Assembly (NCBI GenBank): GCA_944472135.2
Contig: OX235270.1
Coordinates: 132,227,632-132,291,631 of the forward strand
Source of the DNA: Trichobilharzia regenti
Taxonomy: Eukaryota; Platyhelminthes; Trematoda; Strigeidida; Schistosomatidae
Direction: 5' to 3'
DNA length: 64,000 nt
Under the pieces are notes generated by a model, which did not search any database, was not told where the DNA came from, and worked only from the letters and a program-made list of their open reading frames with translations. The position numbers and the translations under genes were made by a program. Each line of letters starts with the position of its first letter. Position 1 is the first letter of the stretch. Shown one piece after another: positions 22,151 through 33,449 of this stretch.

Positions 22151-22800
22151 GACTCTCCAGCTAATTGAATGAATTCACCGAAAAGAGACTCCGCTGAACT
22201 TTGTTGTTCTTATATTCATGTTTGGATGAGTATTTCCTGTGAATTTAAAATCTTTCAAATTTCTCTCGATGATAGTGTTTGGTGCTCGTTTTTGTTCACT
22301 GACTGTGTTTATCATCCTCGTCTTATCTATGTTCACTTGAAGTCCTGTCTTTGTTGCCAGCATCTTCGTCCAGTATTTTTTGTTTTCGCCTGTACATCTT
22401 TGAGTTTATGTGACGTCATGCATAAGTCGCCTGAGAATTTCAAATCTTCTAGTGTCTTCTTATCTGTCCGGCATATTCCTGTCATCTTGCTCCTCCACTC
22501 ACAGTCTGACGCAAAATCCAGTCCACCACAATTAGAAATATCAGCTGTGACTGTGGAAAACTTTGCCTTACTCCTGTATTCACTTTAAAGGTTTCGCTGA
22601 GTTTTTCACTGTGGATCACTCGACAGTGGGCATTGTCATACAGCCAGCTCTAGTATGAGGTTGATACAGATTGGGGGTAATGCACTCCATAATGTTCGAC
22701 TAGTTTCCAACTTACTTCGCAGTCAGCCTGCTTTTTTGGCTTTTCTTCAGATTGTTAGCTGGCAATAAGTGGTTTGTGTTGTCGAGTTCCAAACGTTCAC
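21055..22800 (-). mobile_element. Old RTE-A LINE relic, split by a foldback element
   Basis: The C-terminal half (21690-21418, minus) reads EVTSFTYLRTIISTTGGTDE then a Lys/Arg-rich stretch and NINVKPV, matching the younger RTE-A copies. The continuation lies on the far side of 21683-22211, with GLQVNIDKTRMI near 22345-22300 and a decayed RT core up to about 22.75 kb. The two halves join in the correct order once the insertion is removed. Many frameshifts; pseudogene. Confidence 0.75.
21683..22211. mobile_element. Foldback/MITE-like DNA element inserted in an RTE relic
   Basis: The two ends are long imperfect inverted repeats: 21683-21798 and 22092-22211. The left end begins aagaacaataaagttcagcg and the right end mirrors it (cgctgaactttgttgttctt). 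Both arms contain gagtct, a cattcacctagctgg-like block, attatttcgt, a GT-rich run and attgtca. The right arm carries an expanded TA run. Internal sequence (about 290 bp) has no transposase. No second copy is seen in the window, and I cannot define the target duplication. Confidence 0.75.
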
Positions 22801-23330
22801 TCCTATTATCTTGTTGATTATGGCGTAACCGTGTCTTTCATATCTTTAGAAACCGAATCTTGGTAACTGCATCACCAGTAACATCACTACCCGCAATTAT
22901 TTATAATTAAAACGTTCTCATACACCGCAAACGGTCACAATTAGTAAAACAAATTGGGGCCGTATTCGAAGCCACATTTTGCCATAAAGGAAAATCGGAC
23001 GAAGAATCTATGAAAAAGCAGGGAACGATGAATTCCTGTGTCATTCTAGTTTAAGACACTTCATTAGTGTGCCCTCAAGAAGAAAACAATATAACATCAG
23101 GAAAATGTGTTTCTTCTTTTAAATGTCATGTTTTTCAGTTTGTTTGTAAATCATTCCCCCAAAAAATAAAGAATACAATTGTAACATATAAGCTGACAAA
23201 TTTATTCATAACTGGCATCAGGTTTATAAAAGGGGAATCACCAAAGTTATTAACAATGTTACTACTATAGTAATATATTCAAAACTCTCATTGCTGAAAT
23301 TTTGAATAACAATAATCATGAAACTTTCAA
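22801..23330. other. Intergenic, nothing recognised
   Basis: No supported gene, RNA or repeat. Confidence 0.35.
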
Positions 23331-23500
23331 GCATTTTGGTTGGACGCTAGTAACTAGCGCGACGTGTTTAGTGCTTTCTTTGATGCAGACTGAATTCTAT
23401 CAGTTAGGTTTGCAATGTAACCAACATTCTAGGTAGCTCGCCTTCACGGTGCACATTGATTTGATGATATTAGTTGGTTGGAGGCAGTCGACTACAGGAA

Positions 23501-23545
23501 GCCTTGGACATAGGCTTCGTGTTAGTTGGCACTCGTCAGCAAGGC
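23501..23545 (-). ncRNA. HH2 hammerhead, slightly decayed
   Basis: Stem I GCCTTG/CAAGGC is intact, core CTGACGA is intact, and stem II GTGC/ACAC keeps three Watson-Crick pairs. GAAA has become GAAG, so the required A15.1 is G; stem III is weak. Probably inactive or poor. Confidence 0.65.
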
Positions 23546-23652
23546 ATATCTGCGAGCTCGAATAGCTCAGTGGTAACGTCTCTAACTACAGAACTGGATG
23601 ATGCGGGTTCAAATCTAAATAGGGTCATGAGTTCCTTCAAGGTTGCAGATAT

Positions 23653-23697
23653 GCCTTGCTGTTGAGTGCCAACTAGCACGAAACCTAGGTCCAAGGC
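23653..23697 (+). ncRNA. HH2 hammerhead, one core mutation
   Basis: Stem I GCCTTG/CAAGGC, stem II GTGC/GCAC, GAAA, palindromic stem III ACCT/AGGT and C17 are all intact. The core reads CTGTTGA, so A6 is mutated. All other elements match the HH2 consensus, so the inactivation looks recent. Confidence 0.7.
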
Positions 23698-23789
23698 TTC
23701 CTGTAGTCAATCGCCTCAAACTATCCAATATCCCTGAAACTTTCAAGTGTTTGTTTGCAGGGATCTGAGTGATATCTGTTAGGGGCATG

Positions 23790-23970
23790 AAGTGATATCA
23801 GTTAAAGAGCCACTAAAAACCAGGGCATTCTGATTAGATGTTCCATTCTATCTTGAGACTCTTTGGCGCTATGCATCCATTATCCCACCTGCCATTGATC
23901 CCTTGGCCTTTATTGATTGTAAGACTAACCAGTTGACCACTAAGGGCTTCTGCTAGTTCACCATAGATCT
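23790..23970 (-). mobile_element. Old HH1 repeat relic
   Basis: Minus-strand reading gives a decayed B-box region, a degenerate hammerhead block (caaagagtctcaagatagaa) and the HH1 tail (ctggtttttagtggctcttt). The core is lost. Confidence 0.55.
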
Positions 23971-24329
23971 GACAAGGGCTTTCGCTACGCCTAAAGGGGT
24001 ATCTGTGTGGTTACTTCAGCTACAAGTTTCAACTGACAGCATTAGACTCTTATTTTGTATTTTTTCGACTTAAAATTCAGTTTCACAATAGGCTACTGAA
24101 CAGACTGATAACTGTTTGACTTTCATCTGTAAAAAATTTTATGTATAGTATATTTTTTTGCTGAAAATTTTGAAAATTTAATGCAGAGTTAGCTGATATA
24201 TATGGTCTAGTTTTAGTTCATCAGTCACGTACCTCCATACAGGGCATAAATCTTTATGTAGGTCTTTCTTCCGAAAAATGTATTCTGATACCAATTCAAT
24301 CCTAGAAATACGTCATGGAAGATTTGGTG

Positions 24330-24445
24330 TGACGATGTCAACTTCGCCTCGTGAACATAAACACCACTGCTACTGAAACTTCAGAGCTCAAGCATGAAGT
24401 GAAGTGGCACGTTCCAGTTGAAACTCAAGGAAATAACTGAAAACA
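24330..24445 (+). mobile_element. T2 SINE 3' fragment
   Basis: Only the T2 3' part is present: accactgctactgaaacttc, an agctcaagc-atgaag block and the tail cacgttccagttgaaactc. The tRNA-like head is missing. Confidence 0.5.
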
Positions 24446-24699
24446 AAATACTATAAATCATACCTCATTTAAATGATCGGATCATTTTGTCTACAGATTA
24501 TTTTATTTAGAAAGCTTTTCCTTCTTTATTCCAATGCATCTTTAATTTATTGACGGGAACTATCTTTTCTATACATATTTTAGAGTTTATTTTTCAACTC
24601 CAATTCATTCTTATAGAAATGGAGTATATATTTGAAGTGTTGTTTCTTTATAAGTGTTAACCTAGTAGCGACAGTCAGTTGGGTTAGATAAATCATTAG

Positions 24700-25455
24700 A
24701 GTTACAAGTGCTTTTGCTGACTTACACCATCTCTGGCGTAGGCGTGACATCCGGTTATCAACCAAGGGACGTGTGTACTGCTTAGCAGTTCGCTCCGTCC
24801 TTCTCTGTGGCTCGGAAACATGGCCAATACGCATTGAAGACATGAAAAGGTTAACTGCTTTCGATCATAGATGTCTGCGATCTCTGTCTCACGTTAGGTG
24901 GTTTCACAAGGTAAGTAATGTTGACGTTAGGCGTAGAGTGTTGGGCAAAGAGGGAAAATCAATCGACGAGGCTATAAAGTTACATAGACTAAGATGGCTA
25001 GGTCACGTGCTTCGCATGCCTAACCACCGCCTCCCCCGACGGGCATTGCTAGCTGATATAGGTGCAGGTTGGAAAAGAGCCAGTGGTGGCCAAACAAAAA
25101 CATGGCCTCATCAATCCATGAAATCCTTGACAGTTAAACTGAGTCAGGTGGGGAGATGCAGATTTCCGGGTTGGGGCCCTCGGGACTCTAGGAATCAATG
25201 GCTGGAGACAATAGGTGACATGGCTCAAAATCGTTGTCAATGGCGCAGATGTATTCAGTCTCTGTAATCTTTCATATTCCTTTCTACCATTATCCATTCT
25301 GTTTTACTGTTATACTTGTCAGACTGTATTGATTCTCTTCACTCATCTTCTTGTCTACTTTTGTGTGCTATTTGGAAGGTGGCAACTCGAACTGTTGCAC
25401 TTCGGTGCCAAGTTCTATGTTGAATCCAGACAGACAGAATTAGGAACACAGAAGT
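24700..25455 (+). mobile_element. RTE-clade LINE 3' fragment, family B
   Basis: 24773-25267 encodes the C-terminal end of an RTE-type ORF2 protein: [64 protein letters not shown] and a final NRCQWRRCIQSL. The endonuclease and RT catalytic regions are absent (5' truncation). It is clearly distinct from RTE-A in sequence. It is followed by about 190 bp of likely 3' UTR. Confidence 0.85.
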
Positions 25456-26105
25456 ATTAATAAGTGAGAAACAACAAAGTTGAATGTATGAAACTATCTC
25501 TATTTCCGGAAGTGACTAATTTCGTACTAGTTACATATGTTGAACAGTTTTTTTTATAAAATTGTCCGGATACATTAAAGTCCCTATTAAATTTCAGCAA
25601 AGTCGGTGCACTACTGATTTCACTACAGTACTAGATATTATACCTTCTACCCCCCCCCGGTTATGCTGACAGGCATTTTCATGGATAAATTTAATAAAAG
25701 CTTAGTTAATTCTAAAGTTTAAAGAAAAATCAAAAATCAAACTGCAGGTATTTTTGTTTGCGTCTGACACTGGAATGCTGAGGTCACCTTTAAATCCATT
25801 TGGGACTCATCAGCAACATGTATCTGTTCCTAACTCACGAATGTATTTCTCATTGAAACTCCAACCTGGTACCGATTGTTTCAAGCTGCAAAGCGTTATC
25901 AATTAGGCTACAGATTCAAGAAGGTCACCTTTACGGGCAACAGGTATAAAATGAAATTATTTGTCTGTACTCAGTATCCCCCGTTGACAATTTCGGAATA
26001 AGTAAGCGTTTGTTCATACAAAAAATTCTGTTCATAAATCACAATTATTATTAAGTCTAAGGCGGGAAATTTAGAAATAGTACAGATGAAATCTTTTCGA
26101 AAGCG
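25456..26105. other. Intergenic, nothing recognised
   Basis: It contains a short C homopolymer near 25651-25660. No supported gene or element. Confidence 0.35.
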
Positions 26106-26107
26106 AG

Positions 26108-26262
26108 ATTTCTATCTTGAGCTGACATCAGTTAGAGAACCACTGAAAAACCTGAGGATAGTGCACAGCTGTTTCGTCCTAGTTTGTGACTACTCAGCAG
26201 TACGCACCCTTCGGGGCTCGAACCCAGGACCTCCTGGTTACAAGACAAGCTCATAGTATAGT
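26108..26262 (-). mobile_element. HH1 repeat fragment, dead hammerhead
   Basis: Minus-strand: B box gggttcgagcccc, then gtgcgtactg and ctgagtagtcacaaactagg, acgaaacagctgtgc, and the HH1 tail. G8 of the core is T, and the cleavage-site base C17 is G; both are expected to abolish cleavage. Confidence 0.75.
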
Positions 26263-26564
26263 AAACATAGTACTTATTGACTCAAGTCGAAAAGACACCG
26301 AATGCAAGTATTTTCTAGGGCGTTTATCAATTTACATGGACATTATTAGGTCAGGTACCCAGGATGAGCAGCAATAACATTATTTAGTCTTAGTAAATTA
26401 TAAAGAAATTATGAATATGCATCATATGGATGACATGATACATAAGACTGATTTTTGAAGCCATTCACTCTTGGTAACAAACAAAAGATACACTTAAAAA
26501 TCTTTAACTCAAATGCAACACAATCTGTGTCTGGAATAAAACATATATTCAGTAATCTGTAATC

Positions 26565-27101
26565 ACAAAATAATTGAGCAAAGAATATCCTTTTCGATAA
26601 TTTCCTCTTCCGGCTCTACAATTATATATATACATAGAATATTCTAGATTAGTAGTCAATAGCAATATTAGTGTTTTTTTAAATAATGTCGATTTGTTAA
26701 GTAAGATCAGTGGAATTACAGTTCATTAAAAAATGCTTAAATTATGATGATAATAAAGATATAGTAGCAAATAAAATACCAACTAAAATTGAGAAAATTC
26801 CACAAAAATTCAGCATCATTTAAACCTAGATGGTCAAGGTAAAGATAATGTCTGAACTAATTTTTGTCGATATTCTATTTGCTACTATATCTTTATTATT
26901 ATTATAATTTAAGCATCTTTAATGAACTGTAATTCCACTGATCTTACTTAACAAATCGACATTATTTAAAAAAACACTAATATTGCTATTGACTAGTAAT
27001 CTAGAATATTCTATGTATATAAACATATGTATATATATATATAATTGTAGAGCCGGAAGAGGAATTCATCGAAAAGGATATTCTTTGCTCAATTATTTTG
27101 T
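26565..27101. mobile_element. PLE family A: 3' ends in tail-outward inverted arrangement
   Basis: Left arm 26565-26780 and right arm 26872-27101 are inverted copies of the same PLE 3' terminus, both reading outward to an end containing attgtagagccggaagagga and aaggatattctttgctcaat. The short centre (26781-26871, minus strand) encodes a C-terminal QKLVQTLSLP block matching the PLE at 36.4 kb. So a minus-strand, 5'-truncated PLE is joined at its truncated 5' end to an inverted copy of its own tail. Confidence 0.75.
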
Positions 27102-28025
27102 ATTTTATAGATGTTTGAATGAATATCTTTTCTATGGTGAAATCTGTAATCAGTTTGGCGGTAAGAGCTTTCTTCACTTCTTCATCAAATTATTCACTAA
27201 TTTTTGCATCCGTTTTGATTCGCTAATCTCTGAGATTAATCTCAGGATTCATACTGTCATCGTCATCATGAATATATTATTGCCGATATTAACTCACAAA
27301 TTGCAGTCTGTCATCTGTCAATCTGTCAACAGAACATTTTACATAATTAGGCAATAGTCAGTCTATCCAGGAACCCTCTCTCTCTCTCACTGGAATATAG
27401 TAATTTCAAATTTTTATTGTAGGAATGTGCATTTATACATGATTGAACCACATATGTTAAATAATAGTGATTTTCTTCATCAGTCTACATAATGAAGAGA
27501 CTGTGCAAAATCTAGATGTTGATTCTTTTAGAATTCGATTTATTTTGATGTAGGTTTTGTTCAAAGAATCGACATCGCTTAAAGAATCTTAGAGAACCTT
27601 TAGTAGTGAGCATCTATAAGTCCATCCGGGATAAAACCTAGAAGAACATTAGTTCAAAATTATTCAAGATAAATACAGTTGAAGAGATACTTATGCGAGA
27701 AAAATTGTATTACATTATTCTGTATATTTGTTTACTTTAAGATTTGTAAGGGCTCAGTAAGGAAATATGATTCTAGATCTATTTTCAGATACCACTGTCT
27801 GAACAAGTTGAATTTATCTAGTAGTTGCCGTCCTTAGGTGCAACTCTCTCAAAGTCATTCTCAGTGTAATTAAAAACTGATGAACAGTTGGATAGCTTTT
27901 TGTATATTTGAATTTGTTTCATTAGAATGAACACTGATATTGCTTTGTTCATCTTGTAGTAATTTCCCTTTTGCTGGGTGAATGTCTGTTATTATTGCGT
28001 CATAATATTTTTTGATAGCTTAGAC
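27102..28025. other. Intergenic, nothing recognised
   Basis: It contains a short CT run near 27371-27385. The plus-strand open frame that crosses 27.0-27.36 kb starts inside the PLE tail and has no domain. Confidence 0.35.
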
Positions 28026-28029
28026 GCAA

Positions 28030-29155
28030 GTGCCTTCTTGGATTGCAAATCTGCCCTTGAATCTGTGGCCAAACGCGTTCTGTTAAACAAGCTCGCCGTG
28101 ACCCAGATGGGCTAAAGAATTGATTATTGGTTGCATGCTTATTTTCCTGATTGAAAACGGTAGAAAGAAACTCCTTAAACAGGTTTACTAATGTCCCTTC
28201 AGATGGTTTTATTTGTTCCTTTCTTGTTTCATTTTTATGAAGCTGTTTATCGGAATATTTTCTAATGTCTGTTACTTCTCAGTCAGGTTCTTCCAAAGTG
28301 ATTGACTATTTCCATATTAGTTTGTTTATTAGATGTATCACTCAGTGAAAACAGTATTATTCACTGGATGACAAAAATAATTGATATGATTATGAACAAT
28401 ATTAAATTCTGTTCGAAACGTCATCCAGTAAATAATACCGTTGCACTGTGTTATACATCTGATAAACAAACCAATATGGAATTGAGTACTACCCCAGTGC
28501 CCAAGTTACATATACATTTTGATGATTGACTTTTTATCAGAAAGTAGTGACTTGTCTTTGTCGAATGGTCTTAGGCTAATTTCCCTGAAAATTTCAGATT
28601 CTTAATCTCTCTTTTAAACAAAAATGTGGTTTATGTGAAATGGTTTGTTCCAGTTATATTAGAGTTGACACTAAGTCGAATGTTAAATGTGTTGAATTAT
28701 TTTCTTTCCTCTGATCTCTCCTGAACGTCCCAAAAGATGTTTATTTCTAGAAAAGTATTTCATCTAATCTTATATAAAGTAAGTAAGTTAAGACAGTCAT
28801 ATATCTGTCAGTTCCTACTTCTACCGTTAGCTAAATCACATCTTTTGCCTATACTTTTTTTTCACCGCTCTCAATTAATCGTTCCAGGGCTAATAAAAAT
28901 GAGCCTAGATACATTGCGGAAGACATGTAAAGCTGTCTAGTAGAAAGAGTAGTGTTCTCTTAAGCCAATTTGTTGATACTGTTTTAGATAGACACTTGAA
29001 CTCGTGTAAGACACAGCCCATATCTATCTTATTGGATTCTGAGCGCCCTTTTTCTCAACTCCTTCTTTTTATCTCATCAGGTAGGACTAAAAGCAATTAT
29101 GAGAGAGTGTATTCTCATACAGCCGAATACGAAAAGTCAAGGATACTTTAATCGG
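28030..29155 (+). mobile_element. Old CR1-clade LINE relic (host of a nested insertion)
   Basis: Plus-strand frames with many stops match the younger CR1 in order: LDCKSALESV then KRVLLNKLAVTQM (about 28045-28110), WLHAYF, a decayed SPLLF region near 28.2 kb, KVFHLILYKVSKLRQS (about 28755-28800), VPGLIKMSLDTLRK (about 28885-28925), and DRHLNSCK with ISILLDSE (about 28990-29040). The frame ends near residues SRILFNR where the younger copy begins. Confidence 0.75.
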
Positions 29156-30659
29156 TACGCAGCCGTCTTACACAACAGTATTGTCTCATCATTAGACAAA
29201 GGTGCCAAATATGTCCGCTGCACGTTTCTTGACTTCACTTCTGCTTTCGACTCTGTACCTAGAAGTCTCTTGCTAAATAAGCTATCCACGACACAAACCG
29301 AGTCTTGGGTCACTAAGTGGTTGCATTCCTACTTTTCAAACAGAATGCAGTACACCGTATACAAAGGTCAATCCTCCTCTGCTGTGCTCACTGAATCTGG
29401 TGTCCCCCAAGGTGCTGTACTCTCCCCACTTCTCTTTTCATTCTTCCTTCATGACCTACCGTCTTCAAATGATATTAACTTTGTCAAATATGCTGATGAC
29501 CTAACTGTATCTTTACCTGTCAAATGTCAAAATGACTGCTCTAAACTAAATGGCTTCTTATCAGAAATTAGCCAATGGTCCAAGGAAAACGGTCTAACCT
29601 TAAACCCCTCCAAATGCCAAACAGTTAATTTCACCTTTAGGCATAAATCTGACCTAAACAAACTGGTTAGCGCTCACGAGGTGTGCAACATAGATGGCAC
29701 TGAAATAGAAACTAAGTCGGAAATTAAATACCTAGGCGTCACTCTATCTTCTGATCTTTCCTGGTCGTCTCATATCTTGACGATTTCCAAGAAAATATAC
29801 CGTCTTACCTTCTACATCAAGAAGTTAAGACATTCTGGTGTAACCCAACCCTTACTACTACAATTTGTTAACTCCCGTATTCTGCCTATAATTCTCTATT
29901 GCTCCCCCTTAGTCTTTCCTGGGCTATTGAAGAAAGACTATACCTTATTACGTAGGATGTTAAAGGTTGTCAGCAGGGTAAGCAGTTTACCACTTAGCCA
30001 GCTTGTTAACATTCTGGTGGACAGGCACATGGACTCATGTGAAAAATGGGCGAAGTCCATTTTATCTGACTCACAACACCCTCTACACTCACAACTCTCC
30101 CCATGTATCTCTTCAGGGAAAACAAGAAGTCTATATAGGAAACTATATGCCCGCACTAGTAAGTACAAAAACTCATCCATACCCTACCTAGCCCGTGTTC
30201 TGTGTGATAAAGAATGCATCAGGCATGAAACCTTTAACTTATTAAATAGTCACTAGAACCAATGAATCTCGTCTTTCCAACTCACATCATTTATGGGTAC
30301 AACGTTTTCTCTCTTTTCCATTCTCTCTACCTTTTTTGTCTTTATTTTTGTTAAGTGCTGTTTTGTTTTTCTCTTCCTTGCAAACTCTAGTTAAAACATT
30401 CTTGTTGTTCTTTTACACTCTGTATATCTCGACCATTTTGCTATCGCTTACGCCAGTAAATATGCTAGTAGTATCTACTTTTGTAACACCTTCAAACATT
30501 TTAATTTTGGCTTTGCTACCGACATACTAATATGTTGTTGAGATAATCTTTAATCTATGTAGAACTTTATTTATTGTTAATGTAAAAACTGGATGCAATA
30601 TTGTAGTAAAATGCTGAGAATTCCATTCTGTATCACAAGTACTGATTTGGAATAAAGCT

Positions 30660-30697
<38 letters not shown>

Positions 30698-30705
30698 TTG
30701 ATGTG
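29156..30705 (+). mobile_element. Young 5'-truncated CR1-clade LINE (SR1/Perere-like), intact RT 3' half
   Basis: The open frame to 30256 is uninterrupted and covers RT motifs: TFLDFTSAFDSVP (motif A), SGVPQGAVLSPLLF (motif B), FVKYADDLTVS (catalytic YADD), IKYLGVTLSSDLSW, and a long CR1-type C-terminal region with LVDRHMDSCEKW. The endonuclease and the N-terminal part of RT are missing, so it cannot act alone. The element starts at about 29156, fused in frame to the older relic, so the ATG at 29099 is not its own. The 3' UTR ends in an AAT repeat (about 30662-30700), as usual for CR1. Confidence 0.9.
30662..30700 (+). repeat. AAT microsatellite tail of the CR1 element
   Basis: A run of AAT units directly follows ggaataaagcttata at the LINE 3' end. 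The CR1 copy at 38965 has the same short repeat at the same place. Confidence 0.85.
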
Positions 30706-31005
30706 ATGAGTGAAGTGTGAGACATAAGACTAATACCATACATTGAAACAACAGATTAGTGGCTTTTTATATTATTTCTAACATAAGTATATTGTTGTGA
30801 CCATCTCTTTTAATTTCCAGCTTTAATTTTACAGTTATATTTCAAATGACACTATGATTAATGCAAATGAAAATTATTTACCTTACACTATGTGTTTTAA
30901 AGAAAAATGAGATGTGATACTGTACACTGAAGCTGCTATTACTATTACTATTATTATTATTATTACTGTTGATATTATCCGAACCGATTAAAATAAGCTG
31001 TGATA
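30706..31005. other. Intergenic, ATT-rich
   Basis: AT-rich sequence with a short TTA/ATT run near 30945-30965. Nothing else recognised. Confidence 0.35.
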
Positions 31006-31009
31006 ATAT

Positions 31010-31130
31010 AAGCCGGTTGGAGGTAATCGGCAGAAAGCCTTGAATCTAGGTTTAGTGCTATTTTCAGCATTCGTCAGAAGGCGTATCTGCAACCTTGACG
31101 GACTTCATGTCCCTTCTTTATGATAAGCAT
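31010..31130 (-). mobile_element. HH2 repeat fragment, decayed
   Basis: The plus strand reads ggttggaggtaatcggcaga, agccttgaatctaggttt and gcattcgtcagaaggcgtat, the mirror of the HH2 hammerhead region. The stem II and core positions carry several changes, so it is inactive. Confidence 0.65.
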
Positions 31131-31679
31131 ACACGAATGGATGATCAAAGGAGCCACTTAAGTTTCAAGTTCTTGAAATTCTAAAAGTATTTGAGAAACC
31201 TAACTGGAATAAAATACAAAGCCAACTGTGAGAGTGCGAAGACTAACTAGTATTTTAAGAAAAGACTGCAATGAGTGCTTCCAAAATGTATGCAATTAAT
31301 CCTAGTGTCATTATTATTATTACTGAATGACAGAAATGTTGTACTGTGAAGCAATTCTCTTTACTACGTCATATTTTGAGCAAACAAACCGTAGTCTATC
31401 AGAACAACAATGATCTACCTTCATCATTTGGGAATATTATTCCGCTATAAATTGAATTCCAGTAAACAGCAAAATAAGAAAAGGCTGTCTGTCTATCGGA
31501 TTCTTTTTAGTGACTGAATTCATAGGCATAGAGCCATGATTCCAACATTGGTAATTAGACTTAGGTTAGCCAAACACTAGCTAGAGATAATGTATTTAGG
31601 TGATAGGTTCCAACTATCGACATTTTTTAGCTTTTACTGATTGTTGAAGGGTATAAATACTGTCAAATATTATCACTGA
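31131..31679. other. Intergenic, nothing recognised
   Basis: No supported gene or element. Confidence 0.35.
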
Positions 31680-32455
31680 TAGGACTGATAGTGAACATAG
31701 ACAAAACAGAGGTGATGAAGATTCCTGGCCAACAACAACAACAAATAACAATCAGCCAGCATAAATAGGAGGAACCTGAAACAAACAACCTCCTTTACCT
31801 ACCTATTTGGGAAGCATCGTCTCAACTACAGGCCAGCGGAACTGACGAGGATATCAAGGCAGCGAGAATCGAGAAAGCAAGGCAAGCTTTCATTTCTCTG
31901 AAGGCTGTATGGGAGTCAACAGCACTCAGCATCGAAAATAAGATCCGGATTTTCAATTCCAATGTGAAGTCAGTCAGTGCTACTCACTATACGGATCAGA
32001 GACTTGCATTATGCGTCATAAAGAGCATCTCGAACAAACTACAGACCTTCATTAACAGTTGTCTTCGCTCAATACTCAAGATCAGATGGCCGGCCAGAAA
32101 CGATCAGCAACAGGGTGGGATCTCTGTCAATGAGCGAACCGACACAGCAGGAACTGATTGTGAAACAAATAGGCAGGAAGAAATGTAGATGGATTGGCTG
32201 GCCATACTGTGAGGAATTCATCAAGTGACATCACTAGACAGGCAATCGCTCGAGTGGAACCAGGCCGAAAGGGAAGCGGGTGGCGAGTTGGTCGTCAGTG
32301 CAAGGGTGACTTGTAGGAGTTCATGTGAAGGGGAGATGAAAGCATGTGGGCAAACATGGAGCTGGGTGAAAAAGTTGGCAGGGAACCGAAGGCAATGGAG
32401 ACGTGCAGCTGAAGCCCCATGTTCCTCTAAGAATCAAAGGATATAATAATAATAT
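31680..32455 (+). mobile_element. RTE-A LINE, short 5'-truncated copy
   Basis: It begins within the segment encoding VNIDKTEVMKIPG and runs to the LINE 3' end at ccatgttcctctaagaatc, followed by an AATAAT-type tail. Frames include KSISNKLQTFINSC, RWPARNDQQQGG and, in another frame, GELVVSARVTCRS. It carries the same cagt insertion (gtcagtcagtgctac) and the same altered block ggctggccatactgtgagga as the copies at 49.6, 55.8 and 59.1 kb. Confidence 0.85.
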
Positions 32456-33205
32456 AATAATTATTATTACTGATTAATTAATTTTCTTCTTAATTAACTA
32501 ACTCCACAGTTTTCGCCAGAATAATAATAACAATGATTTAGAACAACACATTCAAGCGAACAACATTGTTTTCAATTAGATCTCATCAGATTTAACTCTA
32601 ATATCCATAACTATATAAATAAAAATTCAAACATAAAACAATCACGGTGTTTTGTCAATGAGATAATAAGATTGTGTAATTAGTCATAATAATGGCAATA
32701 ATAATAGCAATGGTTCTAACAATAATAAGGATGAAAAAATGAGTCGATCTGTGATAACACGAATAACGAAAAACAGCGTGATTAAACAAACAAACAAACA
32801 AATGTTCAGGTAGAAGAAGTCGATAATGGCTAAGATAAACAAATGGACTCAATTATGTAATGTTAGATTGTAAGGGAAGTAAATACAATAATTTTTATGA
32901 AGATAAGACTGAGTGATGACAAGAGAGGGTTGGAAAATATGGATAAGGGGTGATGGAGAAGTCATCAGTTGGCTAGGCTTTAATAGGCCGAGAGAGGGGT
33001 AACGGCTCTACAAACTTCTTTTGAATGGATGGTTTAGGCTTAATATTCTGAAGCCTATCGCCTCAGCCGTGTGTAGCAGACGAATACGAAGTCTGTTTGA
33101 AAGATTCGATGGGATACAATGAATTACCTTGAAAGCCTCTGTTTTCTCCACCACATGACCAGTATCAACCAAAGGTGATAAAATGGAGCTGTGGATTATT
33201 TTTGT
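32456..33205 (-). mobile_element. PLE relic: C-terminal region and AT-rich 3' UTR
   Basis: About 33185-32990 on the minus strand reads VDTGHVVEKTEAFKVIHC, then LSNRLRIRLLHTAEAIGF and ILSLNHPFKRSL, the C-terminal region that follows GIY-YIG in schistosome PLEs. The remainder to about 32.46 kb is AT-rich with no frame and fits a 3' UTR. Confidence 0.7.
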
Positions 33206-33445
33206 TTGAGTAAAATTTATTGCTCATTATCATATCAAGGTACTCATACGACTTCCTAACTTCATTTATATAGTTCTATCATTTTTCACTTGATTCTCGC
33301 TTGATTTGGTCGGTAGTAGTATTTTCCATACTTCAGGTAAGAGTAATGAATCATTCCTATTGTATGTGTTGGGTGTAGACTTGATGAACAAGGATTCAGT
33401 AATAAAGGCGTTGGTGTTAAATAAATATCCTATAAATTATATATA
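33206..33445. other. Short intergenic stretch
   Basis: No element recognised. A plus-strand open frame of 73 codons has no domain. Confidence 0.3.
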
Positions 33446-33449
33446 CATA

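Larger units (their letters stand above)
23335..23730. mobile_element. HH2 repeat, head-to-head foldback dimer
   Basis: The left part (23335-23553) is minus-oriented HH2. The right part (about 23554-23720) is plus-oriented and begins with a tRNA-like block (A box tagctcagtggtaacg, B box gggttcaaatct). The two share inverted arms of about 70 bp (about 23477-23553 against 23642-23720), each carrying a hammerhead. HH2 is a second hammerhead repeat family, distinct from HH1, with sister copies at 31.0, 45.05 and 52.3 kb. Confidence 0.8.

Noticed and set aside
26983..27357. 124-codon plus-strand open frame as a gene
   Set aside because: It begins inside the inverted PLE tail and is low-complexity AT-rich sequence with no domain.
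29099..30256. A host protein gene with an RT domain
   Set aside because: Its N-terminus is a decayed CR1 and the rest is a younger 5'-truncated CR1 with a microsatellite tail; it is element sequence, not a host gene.
30662..30700. CRISPR-like or regulatory array
   Set aside because: It is a simple AAT microsatellite at a LINE 3' end; there are no spaced repeats and the genome is eukaryotic.
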